DNA of 32,628 bases from Deltaproteobacteria bacterium Ga0077539 (GTDB lineage Bacteria; Myxococcota_A; Polyangia; Polyangiales; Ga0077539). Shown in pieces: positions 26,901 through 32,628 of this stretch (the stretch's first letter is position 1; every line of letters begins with the position of its first letter). The notes under the pieces are model-generated. The model was not told the DNA's origin, did no database searches, and was given only the letters and a program-made list of their open reading frames with translations. Both the position numbers and the translations under genes were made by a program. The stretch lies in NCBI GenBank assembly GCA_001465015.1, contig LNEO01000293.1:1-32628 (forward strand). The letters run 5' to 3'.

Positions 26901-26951
26901 GCTCGGCGAGGCCGAAGAGTCGGGCGTCGAGCTCTCTGTTGGGGTGCTCAC
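20955..26951 (-). CDS. Bacterial alpha-2-macroglobulin, thioester lost
   Basis: This 1998-residue protein starts at a GTG with a GAAAGGA ribosome-binding site 11 bases upstream. A disordered Ser/Pro/Ala N-terminus is followed by KRNRYLLAAAAISATVLG, a membrane anchor (about 55-72) rather than a lipobox. Macroglobulin beta domains follow, then VVDEGTLRLSSYETPRPGDQFF (about 1210) and the A2M core PTPLWLPHLNTGVDG...PTQYRVLAVVND (about 1280-1320). The thioester-domain helices come next (about 1470-1800), and the C-terminal beta domain ends in LLPSEIRAQHDPQWVARSAAM. At the thioester site the usual CLEQ reads N1488-V-E-A (in PYQNVEALASR), so both the Cys and the Gln are gone. The family traps attacking proteases in the periplasm; this member must do so without covalent bonding. 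It is probably co-transcribed with pbpC. Confidence 0.92.
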   Translation of the reverse strand: MSTPTESSTPDSSASPSTSAPPYRAPADRQSADEASGQGAAPGDAGPAKSKRNRYLLAAAAISATVLGVRALRSPNNLEAPPELLDPGNRFPLATASLPVAAPLAPLLARDVPDNLSLLEPSAGSSRVIRGGSVRIRFNRVMVRSAQVNRALGTEGDDASPVSFDPPVQGTFRWVSRSTLAFEPAPEAFTRTNESKIVFSDRVRSLAGEGFEEAPEERVVVFAGGAMALTDLTPRRVLPGEPLRLVFSGPPDLNTVSSQMVTYESGGAQRALRFSLAPRPRDPRGNFGIDVRLDRTLEPGARIAMLLSPNLVAPYDDGEGEYGTRGPTELVVELRPRPRIEGIDCPEGAESADGCSHQGAVDSIVDIEDALRLFATSTLDANATPVVRCNPPLANQRVTLANHSLTITGEWAPDQVYEVRVEGLRDSDGTPLQRTQALAVRSSGKSPSIQVREGVQVYERAGVATLPFTAVNVGRGALRYLALEPGRELAFALDRAPDAWASSQTVALAPLAPTSRPNRAGPGSFRFVSSADGRTSSIAAIAFQPAGANNSAFAQRAIVQHTDLGLSARVLPQGVLAWVSSIATGRPVANAEVTLAWANGSSMRTSASARTDENGLLWIAAPEGISVVDVPLALSARTGDDRAVLSLDPRSSVTPSTLGLAQGAAQSSDGQPIAAVFTDRGAYRPGDSLHVKAVIRQPTVCPPRPRNATATATATASPTAPCNPEEVRAFARQQVRVSLINPADNSPVAERTVRTNAWGTVDTTFALPPSAMAGQWRVAVSKPRDASRELGSHHVTVAEFRPPTMRVDLRDVPEAPHHDEPLAVRVESRYLFGAPAARATARWTLRRALDTDYPMPWARTFAFAPVNADSRASLAASGEVELGQDGIAPIQTRTTMNVPTRQRFTLETEVQDASGQSTAARREFTVYPATYEVGVKRAPAWLGPGAPLDVEAIVIDHGGTPIAGQSVQATIVREGWDSYYEWVNRGESEGRFQARRTRDEREVARCQLQSEREPVHCRFQPVEPGVYRLEARFVDANNRQSIASQTVYVAAPGEHMNRDAPGAPIAVTPTQSSYAVGERASVAFESPWADAEALVVVAREGVLHTERRRVRGGGNIFEFELTPAMVPNAFVHVSLVRPRTGEPGAGVDLEAPDLRLGVTELRVRPRVAALNVGITLPTQTARPGDEVPIEVSVRNADGRGVRAEVALYVVDEGTLRLSSYETPRPGDQFFPRRSPRFVLDDLRRSLVSRLEIPALPAASGDGSEDGERAMRDERERFEPTPLWLPHLNTGVDGVARARVRLPRRPTQYRVLAVVNDSAARTGGASAQLTATLPAVLRPTMPTAVVEGDRFDAVTFVHNPGTAPVDVRVRALVGGREVRAENVRLEAGGDSRVSFPIEATVGAERMDVRFEAIAQGATDARDVTVAVRARGIPQRSFMAGSIDSARTIELEVPPGAVQRGARFTVTVAPHPFVGMEAAADMLDESPYQNVEALASRVLGLVAYASMATDPARAADARRRGESAAERLVALQVYSGGFGQWSSADEPWMYGSVYALDALVAARAAGWRLPTGAVERAETHVQSLLTNGSLVDYESASRNDVAAYAARVLVRAGKSLATRVSALYDQKETLSAFGAAQLALAMPANDRRRETLAREACRRLLSSLDAAARAEANEARARANSSGMTLAQASSVAPTLYSAGRWYESSTRSLAALVRVAAELLPGGDEARRLASYLLRRRDSGAWSGTHDNAHALVALSSLARRFTDRALPSARVTLDGTVIAESRPSGEGPQRARIFALPVDRVLRGRHQLVIDGGEDAFFALDGRWIRALSTEDNEARGRVAALHRVIERENGERVAPDGHVRAGELLRVRLFIFSERDLAPGALVRDPIGGGFDAVDRGLDTTPRASLDAILGGSTEDEVVDPRGFHASRSLSYLSHRALDHGEARFFADRAGAGLLEFTYAVRATVPGTFLLLPSEIRAQHDPQWVARSAAMSIVVDR
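24805..24828. repeat. Hexanucleotide tandem repeat in the alpha-2-macroglobulin gene
   Basis: Four units of GCGGTC/GCGGTT encode an alternating Ala-Thr run (ATATATATAS) between macroglobulin domains. Copy-number change would keep the reading frame. It may be a simple flexible linker. Confidence 0.6.
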
Positions 26952-27225
26952 AGTGCGCTTGGTCCTTTCGGCGGGTGCGACGACGGATGGCGGGGTCGGC
27001 GAACGCGCTCGGTGCCGACGAGAGCAAGGCCGAGGCCGTTCGGTCCGCAGGGGGATCTGTTGAGGTTCGTGCGCGAGTGTACGCGTTGCGTCGTGGCTTG
27101 CTGGACACGTGAGAGTGGCCCGTAGGACACACCTGCCCCTTCAGAGGGGCGTCCGAGGCCGCGAGGCAGGGGGAGGTTGGCAGAAACTTCTCGACCCCTT
27201 GTGAGACGGGCTACAACCAAGAGCC
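26952..27225. promoter_or_regulatory. Divergent intergenic region, A2M/pbpC versus slyD-like gene
   Basis: This region lies between divergent genes, so it should hold both promoters, but I could not fix any with confidence. TTGGCA at 27177-27182 resembles a -35 box without a well-spaced -10. A hairpin GCCCCT-tcag-AGGGGC lies at 27135-27150. No gene was seen. Confidence 0.4.
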
Positions 27226-27741
27226 ATGAGCATCGCGGTCGGACCCGATACGTTCGTGACGATCCAATACGACCTTCGAGACGGTCGGGGCAATCTGCTC
27301 GAGTCCACGGAAGATCCCGCGGAGTTCGTGTGGGGCTACGACACGCTCTTGCCCGCGCTCGAGTCCGCGCTCGAGGGCATGACGCGCGGCGAGGTGGTCA
27401 ACCTCTCGCTCGAGCCCGAGGACGCCTACGGAACCCGGGACGAAGAGGGAGTCTTCGCCGTCGCGAAGGACGAGTTTCCCACGGACGCCCCGCTCGAAGA
27501 GGGCAACGAGTACTCCGCGGAAGGCGAGGATGGGACCGTGCTCACGATGCGCGTCGTCGAGATCCACGACGAGCACGTGATGGTGGACACGAACCATCCC
27601 CTGGCGGGCGAGCGGCTGAACTTTCAGGTGCGGGTGCTCGACGTGCGTCGCGCGACGGACGACGAGATCCTCGCGGCCCGCGCAGAATCCAGCGAGGTCG
27701 GCGAGCAATTCGCCGGGGCGACCGAGGGTCTTCCGTCCTGA
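27226..27741 (+). CDS. SlyD-type FKBP peptidyl-prolyl isomerase
   Basis: This 171-residue cytosolic protein has the SlyD plan. An FKBP half comes first (residues 1-70, with ALEGMTRGE for the flap region), then an insert-in-flap chaperone domain (about 70-125), then the SlyD signature VMVDTNHPLAGERLNFQVRV (118-137). It catalyses proline cis/trans isomerisation and assists folding. It lacks the His/Cys-rich metal-binding tail of the Escherichia coli enzyme and ends in an acidic segment. The ATG has only a weak AAGAG before it. It is transcribed divergently from the alpha-2-macroglobulin gene. Confidence 0.92.
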   Translation: MSIAVGPDTFVTIQYDLRDGRGNLLESTEDPAEFVWGYDTLLPALESALEGMTRGEVVNLSLEPEDAYGTRDEEGVFAVAKDEFPTDAPLEEGNEYSAEGEDGTVLTMRVVEIHDEHVMVDTNHPLAGERLNFQVRVLDVRRATDDEILAARAESSEVGEQFAGATEGLPS

Positions 27742-27820
27742 TTGACGCGATGGTGGGTTGCCAAAGGGGGGACTGAATGCGTATTCAGCGCGGGTCGTCC
27801 CTTCACGAACGACACGCGTA

Positions 27821-27851
27821 GTGACTGAAAAACATTTGGTGTTTCAGTTAC
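27821..27851 (+). terminator. Stem-loop after the slyD-like gene
   Basis: GTGACTGAAA (27821-27830) pairs with TTTCAGTTAC (27842-27851), ten pairs with one G-U, around an eleven-base loop. It lies 80 bases after the stop. There is no following T-run, so it could be a terminator, an mRNA-stabilising structure or an operator. Confidence 0.4.
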
Positions 27852-28105
27852 TTACCGCGTGCAGGCCCCACATAGTTGAAGCGTTGGATTCAGGCTACCC
27901 CTGGTAGTTCAAGTAAAGCTGGATCGTTTGGGGACGACGTTATAGCGACGGATCGGCCATGTTCTTGCTGGCCCGCATGGGCACTGATAAATCTCGAACT
28001 CGGGCACGAGAGTCGGGACCTCCCAATTTTCGACCCTCCTCCAAGCGGCGCGTCCGCGGAGGACCTCGGTCATCAGCCATGCTGGATGGAGCCGGGGCAT
28101 CGTTC

Positions 28106-28111
28106 GAGGAG
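28106..28111 (+). promoter_or_regulatory. Ribosome-binding site that sets the pcnB start
   Basis: GAGGAG lies six bases before the ATG at 28118, the best Shine-Dalgarno match around this gene. The upstream in-frame ATGs at 27959, 27977 and 28079 lack comparable sites. Confidence 0.6.
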
Positions 28112-28117
28112 CCCCGA

Positions 28118-29455
28118 ATGGATCTGCCACAAGGTGTAGCTGCAAACGTCCCGACCCCGAGGGTCGTGCCGTTTTCGATCTCCGAGAGGCGGATCGACCC
28201 TGACGCGGCCAAGGTGGTTCGTCGGCTCACGCGGTACGGCTACCAGGCGTTTCTGGTCGGCGGCTGCGTGCGCGACCTGCTGCTCGGGCGAACGCCGAAG
28301 GACTTCGACGTGGCCACGAGCGCGCGGCCAAACGACGTGAAGGCGCTCTTTCGCAATTGCCGCATCATTGGCCGGCGATTTCGGCTCGCGCACGTCCTGT
28401 TTGGCGGCTCGAAGGTGATCGAGGTCGCGACCTTTCGCCGCGATCCCAACCTCGAGATCGAGACCAGCGAGTGGACCGAAGAGGAGGGCGAGGGTTCTGC
28501 GACCCGCGTCCAGACCCGCGCCAGGAGCCGGGACGAGGACCTCTTGATCGTGCGCGACAACGTGTTCGGCGACCCGCACGAAGACGCGGTTCGCCGGGAT
28601 TTCACGATGAACGCGCTCTTTTACGACATCGATCGCCAGGAGATCGTCGACTATGTCGGCGGTCTCGACGAGATCGAGCGCAGAGTCATCCGCACGATCG
28701 GCGAACCCGAGGTGCGATTTCGCGAAGATCCCGTGCGAATTTTGCGGGCGATCAAGTTCGCCGCGCGGCTCGACCTGGGAATCGAGCCAGATGTCTACGA
28801 CGCGATGATCGTTCATCGCGAAGAGCTGCTGCGGGCGGCGCGTCCGAGGCTGCTCGAAGAGATGTTTCGACTGCTGCGGGGCGGCGCGGCGCGGCGGTCC
28901 TTCTGGATCGCGTGGGAGACCGGGGTTTTGTCCGTTCTTTTGCCGGAGCTTTCGAGCTTTCTCGACGACGACTCGAAGTTTCGCACGCGGCTGTGGAAGC
29001 GCCTCGCGCTGGTCGACGCGCGGATCGCGTCGGGGATGAGCATTCCCGACCCGGTGCTCTTCGCGACGCTGCTGCAAGAGCCGGTCGAAGAGGCCATCGA
29101 GGGAGAGCGCGACGCGCTGATCGCCGTGGCCGACGCGCTCGAGGAGACCATCGAGCGACTGGCGGTTCCCAGGAAGCTGGTGGACCGGCTTCGATCGATT
29201 CTGGCCGCGCAAAAGCGGCTGCGCGCAGGAAAAGTCGGCTCGCTCGGGCGACGCGATTTCTTCTCGGACGCGGCGTACGCGTTTGGCCTCGACGCCGAGG
29301 CGCGGGGGACCGACCCCGATGAAATCCGCACCATCACCAGCGGTCGCGACTGGGTCGCGCGCGCGAAACCCAAGTCCGACCGACCAAACAGCGGAAAAGA
29401 CGCATCCGATACTCGACCGGTTGCGACCCGCGTCCAGCCCGACACGATCGATTGA
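28118..29455 (+). CDS. pcnB: PcnB-type poly(A) polymerase / CCA-adding nucleotidyltransferase
   Basis: From the ATG at 28118 the protein has 445 residues, a usual PcnB length. The nucleotidyltransferase head shows LVGGCVRDLLLGRTPKDFDVATSA with the metal-binding Asp62 and Asp64. It is followed by RRDFTMNALFYD, YVGGLDEIERRVIRTIGEP and FREDPVRILRAIKFAARL, the class II signature shared by poly(A) polymerases and CCA-adding enzymes. The enzyme adds nucleotides to RNA 3' ends; the PcnB-like order of motifs favours poly(A) polymerase, but the two activities cannot be told apart reliably by eye. The C-terminal tail is basic and disordered (KPKSDRPNSGKDASDTRP). It converges with the moxR gene. Confidence 0.9.
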   Translation: MDLPQGVAANVPTPRVVPFSISERRIDPDAAKVVRRLTRYGYQAFLVGGCVRDLLLGRTPKDFDVATSARPNDVKALFRNCRIIGRRFRLAHVLFGGSKVIEVATFRRDPNLEIETSEWTEEEGEGSATRVQTRARSRDEDLLIVRDNVFGDPHEDAVRRDFTMNALFYDIDRQEIVDYVGGLDEIERRVIRTIGEPEVRFREDPVRILRAIKFAARLDLGIEPDVYDAMIVHREELLRAARPRLLEEMFRLLRGGAARRSFWIAWETGVLSVLLPELSSFLDDDSKFRTRLWKRLALVDARIASGMSIPDPVLFATLLQEPVEEAIEGERDALIAVADALEETIERLAVPRKLVDRLRSILAAQKRLRAGKVGSLGRRDFFSDAAYAFGLDAEARGTDPDEIRTITSGRDWVARAKPKSDRPNSGKDASDTRPVATRVQPDTID

Positions 29456-29718
29456 GCGCTCGACAGCGGCTCTGCCCTCGGTTGGCGAGCGGCGCAGTCT
29501 GCGAGTTCTTCACGTAATCGTTGAAGGATTCTTGTGGATTTTACCTCTTTGATTACAAGAGGTTGTGGGTCACCATCGCGAACGCATCATCGCGAGAACG
29601 GCTCAACCATTGAAGTAATGGATGAAGGGTCGACTCAGGATATCTGAGTCTTCATCTGCGACGTGATGATGCCATCGCGACGGTTCGTCGGCGTCCGCGT
29701 CGGCGCAGGACCCGTCGG
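29456..29718. terminator. Hairpin cluster between convergent pcnB and moxR
   Basis: This AT-richer 263-base gap contains three inverted repeats. ACCTCTT/AAGAGGT (29543-29549 with 29557-29563) and CCATT/AATGG (29607-29611 with 29617-29621) are simple hairpins. GACTCAG-gatat-CTGAGTC (29632-29650) is extended by GATGAA/TTCATC (29621-29626 with 29651-29656). They probably end transcription from both sides, although none has a long T-tract. No gene was seen. Confidence 0.45.
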
Positions 29719-30717
29719 TCACACAGGGACGTCGATGCGCGCGAGGATGTCGCGCACGAGTCGTTCGCTCTGTTCGCGCTGGCCCGACGCGCCGAAGCGG
29801 CCGAGCGAGCCGTCGAGCCCTTCGAGCCGAATCCTGTGCGCGAGGACCGAGACGGCGCTGTCGGACACGTCGTCGGGGATCACGTAGCCGCGCCCGTTGA
29901 CGATCGCTCTGGCGCACGCCGCTCGAAGAAACGCCTTGGCGCCGCGGGTGCTGACGCCCACAGAGACGTCTCCGTGCGAGCGCGTGGCGGCGACGATGGC
30001 GTGCAGGTAGTCGAGCGCCGCTGCCTCGACGTGGACGCGCTCGACCTCTCGCTGCGCGGCGAGCAGCTCTTCGAGCGAGACCGCGGCCTCGATCTCGTCC
30101 GCCTCGTCTTCTTTGCGAGAGAGCAAGAGTCGCTTCTCGACGTCAGCCGCGGGGTAGCCGATCGCAGTGCGCACCAGAAACCGGTCGAGCTGGCTGTCTG
30201 GAAGCGGGTAGGTCCCCGCGTTGTCGTCAGGGTTTTGCGTGGCGATGACGAAGAACGGCTCGTCCAGCGGACGCGTGACGCCGTCGACCGTCACCTGCCG
30301 CTCGCTCATCGCTTCGAGCAGCGCGGACTGCGTGCGCGGCGTGGCTCGGTTGAGCTCGTCGGCCAGAAGGACATTCGTGAAGATCGGGCCGGGCTTGAAC
30401 TCGAAGCGGCGGTCGGTGCTGTTGAACACGCTCACGCCGAGCAGGTCCGACGGCATCAGGTCGCTCGTGCACTGGACGCGACGAAAGGTCGCTCCCACGG
30501 CGCGAGCGAGCGCCCTGGCCAGGGTGGTCTTTCCGACGCCCGGGACGTCTTCGACTAGCAAATGGCCTCGCGCGAGCGTCGTGACCACCGCGCGATCGAT
30601 GACCTCTGGCTTGCCCGCGAGCGCCGTCGAGACCGCACGTCGCAAGCGCGCTGCGACGTCGACCGCGCGGGCCACGCTTTCGGTGAGCGCGGGAGCAGGT
30701 CGCGCAGGTTGGGCCAT
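29719..30717 (-). CDS. MoxR-family AAA+ ATPase
   Basis: The 332-residue cytosolic protein has the MoxR layout. The Walker A site is GVGKTT (60-65, Lys63). The block SDLMPSDLLGVSVFN follows, with the Walker B site VLLADE (116-121) in LLADELNRATPRTQSALLEAM. Sensor 1 is ATQNP (159-163) and the block LPDSQLDRFLVR comes next. MoxR proteins act as chaperones that load metals or remodel partners, often with von Willebrand factor A and DUF58 proteins encoded next to them. No such partner lies on the visible side. The start is an ATG at 30717. It sits 63 bases downstream of the histidine kinase on the same strand, so co-transcription is plausible. Confidence 0.95.
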   Translation of the reverse strand: MAQPARPAPALTESVARAVDVAARLRRAVSTALAGKPEVIDRAVVTTLARGHLLVEDVPGVGKTTLARALARAVGATFRRVQCTSDLMPSDLLGVSVFNSTDRRFEFKPGPIFTNVLLADELNRATPRTQSALLEAMSERQVTVDGVTRPLDEPFFVIATQNPDDNAGTYPLPDSQLDRFLVRTAIGYPAADVEKRLLLSRKEDEADEIEAAVSLEELLAAQREVERVHVEAAALDYLHAIVAATRSHGDVSVGVSTRGAKAFLRAACARAIVNGRGYVIPDDVSDSAVSVLAHRIRLEGLDGSLGRFGASGQREQSERLVRDILARIDVPV

Positions 30718-30780
30718 TCGTACCGGGGAGCCTACCGCAGAACGCGCCGGATTCCACCGGGCATCCTCCGTGTGCCCCTT

Positions 30781-32628
30781 CTATGACTCGGTCGCGGCGA
30801 TGGGCAGCGTGACGGTGATCGCGATGCCGCCCTGCTCGATGGGGTCGGCGATGACCGTTCCTCCGTGGAGGCGGACGACCCCGCGGGCGACGTTGACGGC
30901 CAGCGAGAGGCCCGCGGGGGCGCGGGCGCCGGCGGGAGCGAAATCGAAGGGCTCGAACATGCCGCGGAGCGCCTCGCGAGAAGGGGTTGTTCCTCCGCCG
31001 CGGACCGTCAGGACGACGGTGTCACCCTCGCCGCGGACGCGCAGCACGACGTGTCCGTTTGTGCCCGAGCGCATGAGCGCGAACGCCGCGAACGCTCCGG
31101 CCGCGTGCGACAGGCGGTCTTCGTCGCCGAGCAAGTGGAGGCCCACCTCGCCCTCGATCGCGATGGCGTCCAGGCCGATCTTCACCCGAGAGCGCTCGAC
31201 GGCCTCGGCGCGGGCGCGTTCGATCACGGTGTCGAGCGACGCGCGGGTGCGCTCGAGGGTCAACCGGTCTGCGTCGAGCCGCGCTTGATCGAGAAAATCA
31301 CGCACGAGGCGCAAGAGCTCGTGCCCTCCGCGCCGAAGCGCGTCGAGGCTCTCGCGTTGCTCGTCGGTGATGGGACCCTCGGTTCCCGACAAGACGAGGT
31401 CCGCGAACCCGAGCACGGAGTTGAGCGGCGCCCGCAAATCGTGCGAGACGCTCGCGAGCACGAACGAGCGCACGCGGGCGGCCTCTCGCCGCGCGATGAG
31501 CGCGCGAGCGCGGTCTTCGTTCATGCGCAAGAGAGCAGCGGCGAGCGAGTCGAGCGCGAGGGCCATGTCGCGCACCTCGGGGACGCTCCTCGGGCGCGCG
31601 ATGCGCATCGTCACCGAGCGCATGTCCTTGGCGCTGACCGAGTTCATTCGCTCCGCGGCGCTGGTCATGTCCGTCGCGGCGTCGCGGCCGACGCGCGCGC
31701 CGAGCTGCGAGGCCACCAGGACCGCGGCGAGCGACGCAAATAGTCCCCATCCCGGCAGCGTGGTGTGCGGCGCGTCCGGCCCGTGCACGAGCAGAGATCC
31801 CTGCGACGATCGACGGACCGTGAGCCCTGCGCGGCGCAGCGCTTCGGCAGCGGCCGTCACGCCGTCGTCCTCGGCGTCGGTGCGCAGAGAGACCGCGAGG
31901 ATCTCGCTACCTTGCTCGCGAAGGGCGTCGTCGGTGTCGAACCGCAGCCGCTGCGTCCTGCTCTCGACGAGCAGCGCTCCTGCGAGCGTGGCGGCCGCCG
32001 CTGGCGCGGCGAACGCGAGCGCCAGGCGCGAGGCGAATCGATCGCGCGACGAGCGGGCGGGCAGCGCTTCGGTGTCGACCGCCAGGCGCACGGCCAGCGG
32101 CTGCACCGCCGCGCGCGCCAGCACATACCCGAGGGGAGCCGAGAGAAACGCGCACAACCCCGAGAGCACCCACAGCGCGGGCGCCACCGTCGCGTGCACG
32201 CCTCGCAGCGGAACGACGGACACGAGCACCACCGCGAGCGCGTACACCACGGCGGCGCGCGTCACGCTCTGCGGCGCGGCGTACACCGCGTCGGCGTCGG
32301 CGTCTTCGGCGCGATCCGGCGCGGACGCTGCGCGCTCGAGCGACAGGCGCAAGGAGAGCGATGGGAGCGCGACGACGACCGCGAGGACCGCTCCCGAGGC
32401 GAGCGCGTAGAGCACAGCGCTCGAGCCCACCGCCGAGAGCGGCGCGACGAGCCTCGCGAGCGTGGCGAACGCGAAGGACGACAAGGCGCCAGTCACGAGC
32501 GCGGCCAACATCAACCGAGCGAAGGGAGAACGCGCGCTCTGCTCGTCGCGGAGCTCGACCTCGGGCGTGGGCGCGAGCGAATCGCGAGCGAATTCTGGGG
32601 CGGAATCCGTGCGGCGGCGAGGCCGGCG
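30781..32628 (-). CDS. Membrane sensor histidine kinase with degenerate ATPase domain, 5' end outside the window
   Basis: The frame is open to the right edge. A TTG/ATG pair at 32514/32511 is possible, but the codons beyond it look coding, so the gene is probably truncated here. From 32514 there are 577 residues. About five membrane segments (within 3-185) come first, then an extracytoplasmic loop (about 186-250), a sixth segment (about 253-270) and a HAMP-like linker. The HisKA helix is FVLASVSHDLRAPLNSVLGFADLVL with His358. The ATPase part (about 440-577) keeps FEPF and LHGGTV. In place of the Asn of the N box it has AGAFAAFALM, in place of the DxGxG motif it has RGGGTTP, and the G2 box reads GLSL. 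Kinase activity is therefore doubtful. No response regulator is visible. Confidence 0.85.
   Translation of the reverse strand, partial: RRPRRRTDSAPEFARDSLAPTPEVELRDEQSARSPFARLMLAALVTGALSSFAFATLARLVAPLSAVGSSAVLYALASGAVLAVVVALPSLSLRLSLERAASAPDRAEDADADAVYAAPQSVTRAAVVYALAVVLVSVVPLRGVHATVAPALWVLSGLCAFLSAPLGYVLARAAVQPLAVRLAVDTEALPARSSRDRFASRLALAFAAPAAAATLAGALLVESRTQRLRFDTDDALREQGSEILAVSLRTDAEDDGVTAAAEALRRAGLTVRRSSQGSLLVHGPDAPHTTLPGWGLFASLAAVLVASQLGARVGRDAATDMTSAAERMNSVSAKDMRSVTMRIARPRSVPEVRDMALALDSLAAALLRMNEDRARALIARREAARVRSFVLASVSHDLRAPLNSVLGFADLVLSGTEGPITDEQRESLDALRRGGHELLRLVRDFLDQARLDADRLTLERTRASLDTVIERARAEAVERSRVKIGLDAIAIEGEVGLHLLGDEDRLSHAAGAFAAFALMRSGTNGHVVLRVRGEGDTVVLTVRGGGTTPSREALRGMFEPFDFAPAGARAPAGLSLAVNVARGVVRLHGGTVIADPIEQGGIAITVTLPIAATES

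Larger units (their letters stand above)
27742..28117. other. Intergenic region with a stem-loop, slyD-like to pcnB
   Basis: This 376-base region is AT-richer than its flanks. The frame of the next gene is open from 27959, but codon use there is unlike the gene and the better ribosome-binding site is at 28106-28111, so I treat this region as non-coding. It holds a ten-base-pair stem-loop at 27821-27851 and a small CTACC-cct-GGTAG hairpin at 27895-27907. No tRNA was recognised. Confidence 0.5.

Noticed and set aside
23739..27125. Very long open frame of 1128 codons on the plus strand
   Set aside because: It is antisense to the alpha-2-macroglobulin gene, is dominated by Arg, Gly, Ala and Val with no recognisable domain, and is explained by the rarity of stop codons in GC-rich DNA.
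27177..27217. TTGGCA and TACAAC as a -35/-10 promoter for the slyD-like gene
   Set aside because: The spacing between the two boxes is 29 bases, too long for a standard promoter.
27860..27940. Possible tRNA because of small hairpins
   Set aside because: No T-arm consensus, no acceptor stem and no cloverleaf could be drawn.
27959..28117. 53-residue N-terminal extension of PcnB
   Set aside because: Third codon positions are not GC-biased as in the rest of the gene, and the strong GAGGAG site precedes the ATG at 28118.

Overview
The window is very GC-rich (AT-richer only in a few intergenic stretches), and its genes use mostly G/C at third codon positions. Large lipoproteins with Asp/Pro/Thr-rich linkers followed by tandem pre-peptidase C-terminal (PPC)-like domains, a MoxR ATPase, and a pbpC plus alpha-2-macroglobulin pair point to a Gram-negative deltaproteobacterial-type organism. 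A member of the Myxococcota (Polyangia, for example a Sandaracinus-like bacterium) is most likely. This placement is inferred from protein style, not from a marker gene. No tRNA, rRNA, CRISPR array, transposase or phage gene was seen.

Layout. (1) Positions 134-9366, minus strand: a compact five-gene run. In transcription order it holds two giant paralogous Asp-box beta-propeller lipoproteins, a presenilin-like intramembrane aspartyl protease, a MaoC-type enoyl-CoA hydratase and a thiolase. The first three genes are joined by ATGA stop/start overlaps. (2) 9367-10006: an AT-richer regulatory region between divergent genes, with a perfect 19-bp palindrome, a partial second copy and other repeats. 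(3) 10007-11055, plus: a histone H1-tail-like basic protein overlapping a small unknown gene. (4) 11144-18139, minus: two paralogous secreted lipoproteins built from five and seven PPC-like domains plus a C-terminal nidogen-like domain. The second has a TATAAT box buried in a long inverted repeat. (5) 18269-26951, minus: a small Cys-rich protein, penicillin-binding protein 1C and a 1998-residue alpha-2-macroglobulin without its thioester. (6) 27226-29455, plus: a SlyD-like prolyl isomerase and a PcnB-type nucleotidyltransferase. (7) 29719 to the right edge, minus: a MoxR AAA+ ATPase and a sensor histidine kinase that runs off the window and has a degenerate ATP-binding domain.

The most striking candidate for an undescribed system is the 2295-9366 cluster. 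A membrane-embedded GxGD-type protease relative (motif GFAD plus PALP) is translationally coupled to two about 1000-residue lipoprotein propellers, which are natural candidates for its substrates, partners or sensors. The other themes are envelope-related: PBP1C with a surveillance protein, secreted PPC lipoproteins, and a membrane kinase with a MoxR chaperone.
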